This document shows positions 23,267 to 32,859 of a stretch of DNA of 64,000 bases, in pieces. Source of the stretch: Candidatus Heimdallarchaeota archaeon (GTDB lineage: Archaea > Asgardarchaeota > Heimdallarchaeia > Heimdallarchaeales > Heimdallarchaeaceae); NCBI GenBank assembly GCA_030668875.1, contig DAOVER010000014.1, positions 1-64,000 on the forward strand. The letters run 5' to 3'. Every line of letters starts with the position of its first letter. Position 1 is the first letter of the stretch. The translations under genes were made by a program, and so were the position numbers. Below the pieces are notes generated by a model. The model was not told where the DNA came from and did not search any database. It saw only the letters and a program-made list of their open reading frames with translations.

Positions 23267-26170
23267 CTATATTTCTAATATCATGCCCTTTTTCTTATTG
23301 TAAACTTTTACTATTGTTACTATTGCACCTAACAATACACTAGAAATTGAAATAATTGGTATTACTATACTTGTGATTGTGTTTGTATTTGTTTTTTTAA
23401 TACCAACTAAATCTAGCGTCAGATAACTTCCTTTTGCTATGTCAACGTTTGATAATAAAACAAAAAGATCATTTGTTTGTAGTGAATATAATTCTGTTAC
23501 ATCTTCTTCTCTGCTTGAGAAAACTTGCCATGTATATTTAGAAGTAACGTAACTCTCATTTAAATAATAAACGAGAGAAATATTTGTGTAACTTTTAGTT
23601 CTTGCATCAATAATGAAACGTATTCTTATTTCATTATTTTCTTCTTCAATACTAGTTGAAACCTCTGGACCTGTTGTCTCCACAATTAATCTGTGGTTTT
23701 CGTCGCTTTTTTCAGCTTCAGTTTCCCAATAAATAATGTTATCATCCCAATAAACAGGAATCTGTAAGGTATCCACTTCTATATAGGCATTTATGATTGG
23801 AGTCATTTTCCCTTCAATAATAACAAACCATCTGTCGTGATTTTCTGGATATTGTATCCTGTATCTTAAAGTTATATTATCGGAACTGGCCCTTATTTCT
23901 CCATCTTGGATTATGTCTGCCCGTAAATCGCTAAAGTGTATTTCGTAAGATTCAGATAAAATTGGAGTATATTTATTAATCACAGAACAATTTACATAGA
24001 TTTCTTTTTGGTTAAGCGGTAATTGTATTTCAAATGAATATTCTCCTAAACTATCTGTAATTCCTGTTACCACACCAATTGTTTCTACTTCTATCCTAAC
24101 CGGTGCATTACCAACCGGGAGATGATTTGCAGTAACACAAAAATCAAATTGATAGTGTAATAGTGGATCTATTTTTGTATATGTAAATGAAGCTGCTAAA
24201 GTACTTTCTATAACATGAATTTCAATTGTTTCTATTATTGTGGCATGTGTTTGAGATGCTGCAAATATGTCTAGCTTGACTTCTCCTACTTCCAGATAAA
24301 ATGCTGATAAATGGAGCCTAAACGTATTCCCATTATCTTCTACTGGAATTTCTTCATTATCTAAATATACAATAAGAGATGATTCCTCTATAGATTGTCC
24401 ACTCTCCAAATCTAGATACCCGATATCTAATATCTGAAGTGCGAATTGTGGTATTTCAATTTGGTCTAAGGCTATCAGTTGGGATGGTAATCTGATTAAA
24501 TTGATTGTTGTACTTGTAACTCCTATATTGTCTACATCTATTACGATGAACGTTATATCATATGTACCACTATGTACCCACGAAGGAAAATTTAGATTTA
24601 TTGAATCATTTGTAATATAACCTTTCATGGAGCCGTTCTCAATTCCTGACCAAAATGCGAAAACTGATATCTCATCTATTGAATGACTGAATTCAATTGT
24701 CGCATTTAACATCTCAAATATTGTTAGTTCAGAAAACATTGTGTTATTTATCAAATTTTGAATAGTAAATTGACAATTGAGATTAGTAGTGGGACTAGTC
24801 TTTAGTAAAGTTAAAACGGTTTGATTTTCATTTATATTTTCGACACTTTGAATCTGAAAATTCTCTATATTCCCATTTAGAACCCAATACTCCGGATAAG
24901 TGATGTTGACTTGGTTAATTTCTAAACTTATTTGATTTGTAATTATCGTATATGAAATCGTTGTATCGTTTTCAGTTTGTACATTTTTACTGAATAGTAT
25001 ATTAATCGTCCCAGTTATGTTCAAAGTATATTCTGATTTCATTTCGAAATTTGAATTATGATTCCATCTCAAATCAATCTCATTATTTAGATTTGTCTCA
25101 TCTACATACGCATCAATATCCACAGTTCCTGAATTTATGCTAGTTGAACTAACAGAAAAATCATTTACTTTAAGATTTATGTCTTCCGGTGATACAGATG
25201 AAGTTACTCTAAAATCATCAATAAGGAGAGAACATTCTGAATATTCCGGTGAAATAACATAAATGCCTATGGATTTAAGAACCGTGGGAATATAGGGGTC
25301 TCCTTGATCAAAAAGGTCTGATATCTCAAGGGAATAAAAGTTCCATTGATCATCCCAACTACTGTTTTCTAAAAGTCGATAAACCACAAATGGAGTGGTT
25401 GTATTCTCTCCAATTTCAGGTGGATCAATATCTGTATAGTGCCAATGTATTACCATGATTCTACAAGTATCGAAAACAATATCAAAAATCAGAGAAGAAT
25501 TTATGACATTTTGTAAAGATGAATTAGATTCTAATAGATAGTTGTAACTAATGCGCGTATCTGTTTGGTACAATTCAATGTTTTCTTGATATAATGAATA
25601 GGTCATTGTTTCTGTATTACTTGAATAAAATTTCCAAACATTATCTCCTTCTATACTCCTTGGATCCACAGTTCTTTCTATGCTCAGACCTGCTTGTATA
25701 ACATTCTCTGAATAGAATGATTCTTGTACTTCAGCGCCAGGATTCTGTATATACTGTACCTCCATATTTACAATTTCTCCCTCAAGACTATACATTCCTT
25801 GACCTGGAATTGAAATAATTGAATCTCCATCTTCAATTTTACCTACTATTTGTTGCCCTGTGTAATCTGCTTCAAGACTTACATTTGGATTAAAACTATC
25901 AATGGTTTCAGTAAGCGAAATATTATTTTCCTCCCAGATGTCCTCCGAGCTACTAGCACCTAGCTCAAAATTAGAAACTGTATTTTCTCTATAACTATTT
26001 CCATGAACAGAATCTTCTATACTATCATTTACTGTGATTTTTTCCACTTTATCATTGTTTTGATAATTATCGCAATCACCTACTCCATCATCCACTAACA
26101 AGGAACCTTGATTAATCGTAGATAAACTAACAAAGACCAGTATAACAAACAACAATTTTCTGTATTTCAT
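23267..26170 (-). CDS. Large cell-surface protein with Ig-like repeats
   Basis: 967 residues. Signal peptide at the N-terminus (LLFVILVFVSLSTIN), many N-x-S/T sequons, and a single C-terminal membrane helix (SIVIPIISISSVLLGAIVTI) before a short KKK tail. The body is beta-rich; segments such as PVGNAPVRIEVETIGVVTGITDSLGEYSFEI resemble carboxypeptidase-regulatory or Ig-like domains. Residues ~120-340 resemble a carbohydrate-binding or LamG-like region. Probably an adhesin or envelope protein. It is in the same orientation as the pilus-motor operon, separated by TFB on the other strand. Confidence 0.65.
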   Translation of the reverse strand: MKYRKLLFVILVFVSLSTINQGSLLVDDGVGDCDNYQNNDKVEKITVNDSIEDSVHGNSYRENTVSNFELGASSSEDIWEENNISLTETIDSFNPNVSLEADYTGQQIVGKIEDGDSIISIPGQGMYSLEGEIVNMEVQYIQNPGAEVQESFYSENVIQAGLSIERTVDPRSIEGDNVWKFYSSNTETMTYSLYQENIELYQTDTRISYNYLLESNSSLQNVINSSLIFDIVFDTCRIMVIHWHYTDIDPPEIGENTTTPFVVYRLLENSSWDDQWNFYSLEISDLFDQGDPYIPTVLKSIGIYVISPEYSECSLLIDDFRVTSSVSPEDINLKVNDFSVSSTSINSGTVDIDAYVDETNLNNEIDLRWNHNSNFEMKSEYTLNITGTINILFSKNVQTENDTTISYTIITNQISLEINQVNITYPEYWVLNGNIENFQIQSVENINENQTVLTLLKTSPTTNLNCQFTIQNLINNTMFSELTIFEMLNATIEFSHSIDEISVFAFWSGIENGSMKGYITNDSINLNFPSWVHSGTYDITFIVIDVDNIGVTSTTINLIRLPSQLIALDQIEIPQFALQILDIGYLDLESGQSIEESSLIVYLDNEEIPVEDNGNTFRLHLSAFYLEVGEVKLDIFAASQTHATIIETIEIHVIESTLAASFTYTKIDPLLHYQFDFCVTANHLPVGNAPVRIEVETIGVVTGITDSLGEYSFEIQLPLNQKEIYVNCSVINKYTPILSESYEIHFSDLRADIIQDGEIRASSDNITLRYRIQYPENHDRWFVIIEGKMTPIINAYIEVDTLQIPVYWDDNIIYWETEAEKSDENHRLIVETTGPEVSTSIEEENNEIRIRFIIDARTKSYTNISLVYYLNESYVTSKYTWQVFSSREEDVTELYSLQTNDLFVLLSNVDIAKGSYLTLDLVGIKKTNTNTITSIVIPIISISSVLLGAIVTIVKVYNKKKGMILEI

Positions 26171-26456
26171 CTCATATGTTTATCTTAACTATATATTAAA
26201 AACCGCACATTTTTTACTCTCTCATCTTACTCTTACAACTTATCTTTGCTTATTGAACACCCTTCTGTTATGGGCATTTATCTATTTTTATCATATTTTA
26301 GTATGATTGAATACTTTCGGTTAACTGTCTCTTTTTGTTGAAATTATCAGTTATAATGAGTTTTAGATATATTGAATTTAACGTGACAGTTGCTCGAACT
26401 TCATTTCAATCTTAAAAATTTTGAATAGTTTTGTCGATATTGTTGTTCTGAGTCAG

Positions 26457-27488
26457 ATGGAAGATTATATGTGTGATGAGTGCAAGTCAAGAATAGTTAG
26501 AGAAAATGGGTTATATGTGTGCCAGAATTGTGGTTTAGTTCATGATGCGGTCCTAGATGCATCCTCTTTTCAATTAGGGTCCATATCCAAAAGTAATCAA
26601 TACAAGAGCCAACAGTATACTTCTATAAACAACAGATTAGCTGTTGTGAGTTCACTCGGCTCCTCTATTGGAACAGTGGAAGGATACATGTTTAGAGACG
26701 TTAATGGATCACTATTGGATCAAAGCACTCAATCTAAGTTTAGAAAATTTAAGAATTATTATCATATCCCAGGCGCGATTAAAGGGAAGGAAACCGACTA
26801 CAGGACAATAAAAATAATGAATGAAGTATTCGCGCGTCTTCATGTTCCTGAAAAAATACGCAATCGTTCTTTGTTCCTATATTACAAATACAAGGAGGAA
26901 CATAAAGGTAAAATAACAAATCATGTCCTATTATCTGCTTTGTCTCTTCTCCTTAGTGTCCGTGAATTTAAACATAACTGTCCTTTAACTCTCAAAGAGA
27001 TAGTTGGAACATACAGAGAATTGGGTCACCGGGTGTTAGGTAAAAACTTACTTAGTTTGATGCAAGATCTAAATATTAAATCCTCCTCTTCAAGCATTAG
27101 AAGGAGTGAAGAATATGTTTTCCGGATATGCTCTCTTATATGCCGCCATTCTCCAATAAAAGAACGGATAGAAAAAAAATACTCTATTGATGTTTATGTA
27201 TATGAAAAAATGCTTCAACTACTTTGTTTACGTATTCTAGAAAGCATCCCCCACGTTGAACGTGGAGGAAAGCGCCCCTATCCTTTTTCTGCAGCTTCTG
27301 CTTATGTGGCAGATAAGCTTCTGTCAAAGAAACTTAACAGTTCTTCAGCTCTAACTCAAAAACTAGTTGCTCAATCAACTAATGTTGCTGAATTTACTAT
27401 TAGAGATCATGCAGAATTCATGTTTAGTTATGACTATGATGAAATAATCACTGAAATTAGCAAAAGACTTTCTTCAAGTTTCGAATGA
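26457..27488 (+). CDS. tfb: Transcription factor B (TFIIB family)
   Basis: About 343 residues from ATG at 26457; the ORF-track TTG at 26421 sits too close to the TATA-like cttaaaaattt to be the likely start. An N-terminal zinc ribbon (CDECKSRIVRENGLYVCQNC) is followed by two cyclin-like repeats, the second ending in KRPYPFSAASAYVADKLL and a helix-turn-helix. TFB bridges TBP and RNA polymerase. Sequence between ribbon and cyclin domains is divergent, so this may be one of several TFBs with specialised promoters. Confidence 0.85.
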   Translation: MEDYMCDECKSRIVRENGLYVCQNCGLVHDAVLDASSFQLGSISKSNQYKSQQYTSINNRLAVVSSLGSSIGTVEGYMFRDVNGSLLDQSTQSKFRKFKNYYHIPGAIKGKETDYRTIKIMNEVFARLHVPEKIRNRSLFLYYKYKEEHKGKITNHVLLSALSLLLSVREFKHNCPLTLKEIVGTYRELGHRVLGKNLLSLMQDLNIKSSSSSIRRSEEYVFRICSLICRHSPIKERIEKKYSIDVYVYEKMLQLLCLRILESIPHVERGGKRPYPFSAASAYVADKLLSKKLNSSSALTQKLVAQSTNVAEFTIRDHAEFMFSYDYDEIITEISKRLSSSFE

Positions 27489-27523
27489 TGCTCAACAGAG
27501 AGAAAAAATGAAATTTCTCTACT

Positions 27524-28147
27524 TTAGAATCGAATTAGACTCGAGAAAATATTTTGCACCGCTAATACAATTGCTATATGAAGAATAAACACAATTACTA
27601 CTTTAAAGATTATACGTTTTTCATTACTCATTTTCAGTAAATAATAGTTATTTAGACAATTGATTACTAAAAAGGAAAATGACAAAAATGACCATATAGT
27701 AAATGAAAAAGAAAATGAGAAATCCCCCGTGCTAATTAATGAATAGAAATTAGAAAACAATGGAGAGAAACCTGCTATCATGGCTATTGTTATTAAAGTA
27801 ACATAACGTATTATCCGCATCCTTCTTATATGAACCTTTAACAAATCATTTCTCTCTTCAAGCGCTTCTTCACGCATTTTAATGAGTTCTGCCGTTGATT
27901 TAAATCGTTCTATCATTTCTTGAGTATCAGCTTGTGATGCTGATGCAAACAGATTACCTATCTCAGGATAATCCAATTTCAGCGATGAAAAAATATCGGT
28001 GATTTCCTCTCCAAGTTGAATTCTTAGAAGTAATTCTCTAGGAAAATCTTCAATAAAGAACATGGCCCTCTCAAGATTTTCTCCTTTTTCCATTTGGTTT
28101 GCTATTTCGCGGAGTAAGATGTGGTCTGAAAATGGCAGTTTATACAT
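27524..28147 (-). CDS. Tad/T2SS-type membrane platform protein, C-terminal-half-like
   Basis: 207 residues. A soluble N-terminal helical part (LPFSDHILLREIANQMEKGENL, ERFKSTAELIKMREEALEERN) is followed by three membrane segments. This is the pattern of GspF/TadC/ArlJ platform proteins: a cytoplasmic helical bundle, then membrane helices. Its start overlaps the end of the neighbouring platform gene by 8 nt, and together with the ATPase it makes a three-gene pilus motor. Confidence 0.65.
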   Translation of the reverse strand: MYKLPFSDHILLREIANQMEKGENLERAMFFIEDFPRELLLRIQLGEEITDIFSSLKLDYPEIGNLFASASQADTQEMIERFKSTAELIKMREEALEERNDLLKVHIRRMRIIRYVTLITIAMIAGFSPLFSNFYSLISTGDFSFSFSFTIWSFLSFSFLVINCLNNYYLLKMSNEKRIIFKVVIVFILHIAIVLAVQNIFSSLIRF

Positions 28148-28949
28148 TCTTTTCCCCCATGCTATTGTTTTGAATTAATCTAAGTGTTACAGTTCCAAAA
28201 ACCGCATAAAGTAATGGAAAAAGCAGTAGTGTCGGTGATGTTGGTGATACTATTAGTGATAAAACCAAACTAAGAGCTAAAGGTAATAGGCATGAAATAG
28301 CAACAAAGATAACCATATTATCCTCAATCAACTTAATTTCTCTTTTTAATCTGATCAAGAAATCAGGATCGGTTTCTATGAAAGAATCAGGGTTTTTTAG
28401 GTTCTGAAAAGCATATCTGTGCTTCTTGTTTTGAAACATTATTGATTTTTCGTCAATTGTTTGATTTTCATCGGCTCCAATATTTAGATTGAAGATCATA
28501 TCTTCAAAGTATTTTTTGTAGAAATTATCAACTGTTCCTTTCTTCAGAAGTAGTTCAATGGAGTGGGGGAAAGATTGTGTTGATTTCATATTAATTGAGA
28601 GAGAATTTATAATTAGAAATGCTACCTCGTCAAACAATCTGTGTTTTTTTATTATATTTGACCTAACATAATCACTAAAAACAAAGAAAAGAGAAAGTGA
28701 AATTGCAATTGAGACAATAAACATAAAAATCAGATTCAATTGAATTAGGAAGTAACAAAGTATCATCGAAACAAAAAAACTAAGAATTGCAAGATTACAC
28801 AACACCACTAATTTTACCAGATCATTTTCTGATATGAACTCTTCTGAGTGTTTTCTAATCTTGCCTAATGTGATTCTGTAAAGAAATTCTTTTGGTATTA
28901 AGCTGAATTGCATTGTTCTTCGTATAAATGAAAAATACCTCGCCCCCAC
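28140..28949 (-). CDS. Tad/T2SS-type membrane platform protein, N-terminal-half-like
   Basis: 269 residues with two pairs of membrane helices (around 50-95 and 215-255) enclosing a cytoplasmic helical domain with the LFDEVAFLIINSLSINMKST segment typical of TadB/GspF. It abuts the ATPase stop codon directly. With the 207-residue partner it resembles the TadB-TadC split platform that sits above the secretion ATPase. Confidence 0.7.
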   Translation of the reverse strand: MGARYFSFIRRTMQFSLIPKEFLYRITLGKIRKHSEEFISENDLVKLVVLCNLAILSFFVSMILCYFLIQLNLIFMFIVSIAISLSLFFVFSDYVRSNIIKKHRLFDEVAFLIINSLSINMKSTQSFPHSIELLLKKGTVDNFYKKYFEDMIFNLNIGADENQTIDEKSIMFQNKKHRYAFQNLKNPDSFIETDPDFLIRLKREIKLIEDNMVIFVAISCLLPLALSLVLSLIVSPTSPTLLLFPLLYAVFGTVTLRLIQNNSMGEKNV

Positions 28950-30326
28950 TCATTTCACCATTAACAATTGCTCCTTTTTCTTCTCAACATGACGTTGAAA
29001 ATCTATCTCTCTTTCTATAATTAAACTAATTTTTTCTTTAATGAACGATTCTTCTTTTATGGTACCGAGTATTCTTTTCTTATCCCAAGAAGAGTCGTAA
29101 ACTTTTGTTAAAAATCCATACCTTTTATCTGTTTGTGGATTATTAACATTAACTTCATAGACTTCAGCAATAGTTCTGATGAAACTATTTTTCAGTATCT
29201 CGCGTTTCATGATTATAATAGTTTCTAGAGACAGAAAGTCTGTAACTGAAATTTTGTGCAAATTCTCCCATCTTCTTAATATTTTTTCAACAGAATCGGC
29301 GTGAGCTGTTTGTATACCTTTTAAACCGGCATTTAATGCTTCAAACATGGCTTTTGTGTGCTCACTCGACTGGATTTCTCCCAAGTATATCCAATCAGGA
29401 GATCGATGAAGAAGTTTCAAAATTTCTGATGTTTTAGTGTATAAAGATCTATTAGATTCAAAAGAATCTACTTGAATTGATAATTGTTTATAGCCTAACT
29501 CCGTTTGGTTTATAGATTCAATTGCATCTTCTATTGCAATTTTTCTCCAGTGCTTTGGCGTATACAAATCTATGGCATTCGCTAATGTTGTTTTTCCTGA
29601 GTTTGGTTCTCCAATGACCGTGATGTTTTTCCTATGGTTGACAACTTCAACTAAGTAAGCTGCAAGGAGTGCAGGTAAAGTTTTCAATTCTATCAAATCA
29701 ACCATTTTTAATGGATTCTTATGGAATTTTCTAATATTAAATGTAGGACCGTTTGGAGATAATGGGGGAAAATCCATTGAAATTCTCATGTGAAAGTCAT
29801 TAGTTTTAAACTCGACTTTGAGTGATGGTTTCTTTGTAGTAACGGTAATAGGGTGTTCTAATTTTAATCTGGTTAGTAGACTTTTTACTTCTTCTTCTTC
29901 TAAAACTATCTCTGTATTGCACCTACCAAATATCCTATGATCAACATAGATTGGAGCATTCATTTGATCCATATATATTTCATTTACCCCATCATCTAGG
30001 AAAAGTGGAATAATCCTTTCTAGTTTTATTAATTTATGAATAAATAGTTCCGCAAATAAATCGGGTTCAATTGGCAAATTATTAACTTCTAATACTTTCC
30101 ACATAAACATTGTCTTTAAAACACTCACTAACTCATCAAACCTAAGTATTTTTTTTCCTAACATTTTCTTATTTTTGAAAACTATTGACGATAATTCTGT
30201 GAATACAAGTGGATCCTGATCAAAATCATACTTGGGTTCTGAACTATAGAACAAGTAATTATCATCATTTGTAATTTTAATTTTGTATCCTTTGACTTCG
30301 TATTCACATATTCCATCTATTTTCAA
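28950..30326 (-). CDS. Type II/IV secretion-pilus ATPase (TadA/GspE/VirB11 family)
   Basis: 458 residues. Walker A GEPNSGKTT, an Asp-box-like segment IAIEDAIESI, a Walker B region DWIYLGEIQSSEH and the His-box GIQTAHADS are in the expected order after an N-terminal domain with IYVDHRIFGRCNT. Such hexameric ATPases drive pilin assembly or archaellum rotation. It is the first gene of the operon with two platform proteins. The window holds a candidate pilin (34474-34659), but not adjacent. Confidence 0.9.
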   Translation of the reverse strand: MKIDGICEYEVKGYKIKITNDDNYLFYSSEPKYDFDQDPLVFTELSSIVFKNKKMLGKKILRFDELVSVLKTMFMWKVLEVNNLPIEPDLFAELFIHKLIKLERIIPLFLDDGVNEIYMDQMNAPIYVDHRIFGRCNTEIVLEEEEVKSLLTRLKLEHPITVTTKKPSLKVEFKTNDFHMRISMDFPPLSPNGPTFNIRKFHKNPLKMVDLIELKTLPALLAAYLVEVVNHRKNITVIGEPNSGKTTLANAIDLYTPKHWRKIAIEDAIESINQTELGYKQLSIQVDSFESNRSLYTKTSEILKLLHRSPDWIYLGEIQSSEHTKAMFEALNAGLKGIQTAHADSVEKILRRWENLHKISVTDFLSLETIIIMKREILKNSFIRTIAEVYEVNVNNPQTDKRYGFLTKVYDSSWDKKRILGTIKEESFIKEKISLIIEREIDFQRHVEKKKEQLLMVK

Positions 30327-30521
30327 TTTGAAACTGTCCTTTCAGTTTTTACACTATCCCAATTACTAATTAGTATATCAACACCACTCTTTTTGAATAA
30401 ATCAGCAATTTTAAGATGAAATATGGCAACATTTAGAAAAAGGGCTTATTCGTTGATAATTTTTGATATACATATGTAATAACTTTAAATAGAAAAAACT
30501 TACCTTTGATGATGTGAGAAT

Positions 30522-31493
30522 ATGACCAATAAGTATGATGTAATGTGGACAGAAAAATATAGGCCTAAAACTCTTGATGATCTGAAGGGTCACAAAGACA
30601 TTATAATACGTCTAAAAGGATTTGTCGAAAGAAGGAATCTACCACATCTATTATTTGCTGGACCTCCTGGCACAGGTAAAACAACAGCTCTTTTAGCTCT
30701 TGCCAGTGATTTATATGGTCACAACAATGTTTCTCGTAATCTTCTGGAAATGAATGCTTCAGACGATCGTGGAATTGATGCTATAAGAACCAAAGTAAAG
30801 GAATTTGCGCGTACAGCTTCTTATGGCGACACACCGTTTAAGATAATATGTTTAGATGAAGCAGATAGTTTAACTTCCGCAGCTCAACACGCCCTGAGGA
30901 GAACAATGGAAAGATATGTAAAAACAAGTAGATTCGCACTAATTTGTAATTATTCAAGTAAAATAATAGAACCTATCCAATCAAGATGTGCTATATTTAG
31001 ATTTAAACCACTTGACGAAGACAGCATTCGAGAATTTCTCAAATACATATGTGATAATGAAAAACTAGTGTATGATAAAGAAGGGCTGGGTACGGTTCTT
31101 TACATATCAGAAGGAGATTTAAGAAAAGCTGTCAACATTCTGCAATCTACTGCTGCCTCAGGTAAATCAGTGGAACAAATAACTGTATTACAAACCGTAG
31201 GACATGCAGATCCTGAGAGAATTAAGGAAATGCTTAATCTTGCATTAAACAAGAAATTTGAAAAATCTAGAGAGGTTTTGCAGAACCTCATTCTACAATA
31301 TGGATTATCTGGAACAGATGTAACACACCAAATTTATCGCGAAATATCCTCTCTCTCTATTCCTGATAGCAAAAAACTGGAGATTACTGAATTTTTAGCT
31401 GAAATCGATTTTCGTATTTCAGAAGGCGCTTCTAGCAATATCCAATTAACCTCTTTCCTGGCGAAGTTAGTAAAAGAAGCTACTAAAGAATAA
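30522..31493 (+). CDS. rfcS: Replication factor C small subunit
   Basis: 323 residues, the usual size. N-terminal WTEKYRPKTLDDLKGH, Walker A GPPGTGKTT, Walker B CLDEADSLT and the SRC motif (IQSRCAIFRF) are all present. It forms the clamp loader that loads PCNA at primer-template junctions. TATA-like ctttaaata lies about 40 nt upstream. No large subunit is in the window. Confidence 0.97.
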   Translation: MTNKYDVMWTEKYRPKTLDDLKGHKDIIIRLKGFVERRNLPHLLFAGPPGTGKTTALLALASDLYGHNNVSRNLLEMNASDDRGIDAIRTKVKEFARTASYGDTPFKIICLDEADSLTSAAQHALRRTMERYVKTSRFALICNYSSKIIEPIQSRCAIFRFKPLDEDSIREFLKYICDNEKLVYDKEGLGTVLYISEGDLRKAVNILQSTAASGKSVEQITVLQTVGHADPERIKEMLNLALNKKFEKSREVLQNLILQYGLSGTDVTHQIYREISSLSIPDSKKLEITEFLAEIDFRISEGASSNIQLTSFLAKLVKEATKE

Positions 31494-31511
31494 TAGGAAT
31501 TAACAACATTC

Positions 31512-32354
31512 CTATTTTTTTAAATCTCTAATATATCCCAGAATCAATCTTTTTTGTACCTCTTCTTTCTTCATTTTTCTTAAAATACCATTGATTTTTT
31601 CTCTAATAATTTTCAATGCTTTATCATTAATAACCCATTTTATATCTTCATAATAATGCTCTACCAAAATCAGATTATTGGGGTCAGCAGGTTGTATATT
31701 CAAGCTATCAATGTCGGTTCTTGTGTGAAGGAGTGCTTTTGTATCTTTTAATTCATCAGAGAGCCCCCAATAATTCATAACATATCCTACAATTCTTCTA
31801 ACTTGTTCCCATAGAAAAGATTGAGCAACAAATTCAAATAGCATATAATTTTGTTCTTCCCTAATATTGATCTGTTCAATTTCCCTAATTGTATTGCGAT
31901 GGTCATTTTTACAGAAGAGTCTATAGTCGTTTATTCCTTCAAAAAGCAAACAAATTTCTTGCATTTTACTTGTTAATGTTCCTACTTCGTCCTCTAAGTT
32001 TCCTTTTTCTGATAAATACCAATATTTCTTCTTCAAACTGTATTTAGGGGAAAAATCTTCTTTGACTTTGGCATAAGACCAACATACAATTGAGTTATCT
32101 TTGGGAAGTTGCGCATTTATTTGCTCTAAAATAATCTCCTTTTCTGCATTAAAACCAAATATATTACCTATAGCGTTTACATTTTTATCCGTTCTACTTG
32201 CGCTAATAAATCGATTCTCTTGCGCTGAAACAATATGATTTGTTTCTATGAGTGCTTGTAGTAATGTCTCTTCCACTGTGGATACACTTGGTTGCCTTTG
32301 ATAGCCAAAGTAATTTTTGCCCTCATAATAAACTCGTACTATGTACCTTATCAT
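31512..32354 (-). CDS. truA: tRNA pseudouridine synthase A
   Basis: 280 residues. Opening YYEGKNYFGYQRQPSVSTVEE and the catalytic motif SRTDKNVNA (canonical GRTDxGVHA) place the catalytic Asp. It converts uridines 38-40 in the anticodon arm to pseudouridine. The motif deviates in flanking residues but keeps the key Arg-Thr-Asp. Confidence 0.88.
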   Translation of the reverse strand: MIRYIVRVYYEGKNYFGYQRQPSVSTVEETLLQALIETNHIVSAQENRFISASRTDKNVNAIGNIFGFNAEKEIILEQINAQLPKDNSIVCWSYAKVKEDFSPKYSLKKKYWYLSEKGNLEDEVGTLTSKMQEICLLFEGINDYRLFCKNDHRNTIREIEQINIREEQNYMLFEFVAQSFLWEQVRRIVGYVMNYWGLSDELKDTKALLHTRTDIDSLNIQPADPNNLILVEHYYEDIKWVINDKALKIIREKINGILRKMKKEEVQKRLILGYIRDLKK

Positions 32355-32442
32355 CTTCTACATTTTATTCTCTACAAGATTAAAAATATAATGTAACACA
32401 AAGAAAAAAATTAAAAAACCCAGCAGCTCTTATCATCTTATT

Positions 32443-32520
32443 GCCTCGATGGTGTAGTTCGGCCAATCATTGCGGACTCTCACTCCGCAGACCCGGGTTC
32501 AAATCCCGGTCGAGGCACCA
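32443..32520 (+). tRNA. tRNA-Glu (CTC)
   Basis: Cloverleaf with acceptor gcctcga/tcgaggc, anticodon stem gcgga/tccgc and loop ctctcac (anticodon CTC), T arm ccgggttcaaatcccgg, discriminator A and encoded CCA. No intron. Confidence 0.95.
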
Positions 32521-32544
32521 TCATTATTTTTTCTTACCATTTTG

Positions 32545-32847
32545 CTATTGCTTCTCTTCCCATATTGCAAACAGTTGTTTCAAAGATGATGCTAGAATAT
32601 TTTCACTGTCATATTGATATATCAAAATCCGCCCAAATTTCTTTTCTCTGATAAGTCCAGCCTTGCATAAAAATTTCAAATGTTCTTTTACCGCCGAATG
32701 ATTAAGATTTATATTTTTTGAGATTGCAGAGATGTTTAATTCATCAAGTTCTGCTAGTAATTTTAGGATCCTAACTCTGCCTCTTGATGACAAAACATCT
32801 TCAATAGCAAGCTTTTTTGTATCTTTCATTTTGCTAATATTTGTCAT
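32545..32847 (-). CDS. ArsR-like winged-helix regulator
   Basis: 100 residues with a single winged helix: SRGRVRILKLLAELDELNIS, the recognition-helix region NLNHSAVKEHLKFLCKAGLI, then a wing REKKFGRILIYQY. This is the archaeal ArsR/DUF4364-type layout, without metal-binding cysteines in the usual places. It lies 12 nt downstream of Orc1/Cdc6 on the same strand and is probably co-transcribed. Confidence 0.75.
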   Translation of the reverse strand: MTNISKMKDTKKLAIEDVLSSRGRVRILKLLAELDELNISAISKNINLNHSAVKEHLKFLCKAGLIREKKFGRILIYQYDSENILASSLKQLFAIWEEKQ

Positions 32848-32859
32848 TTCTTTCCCCTT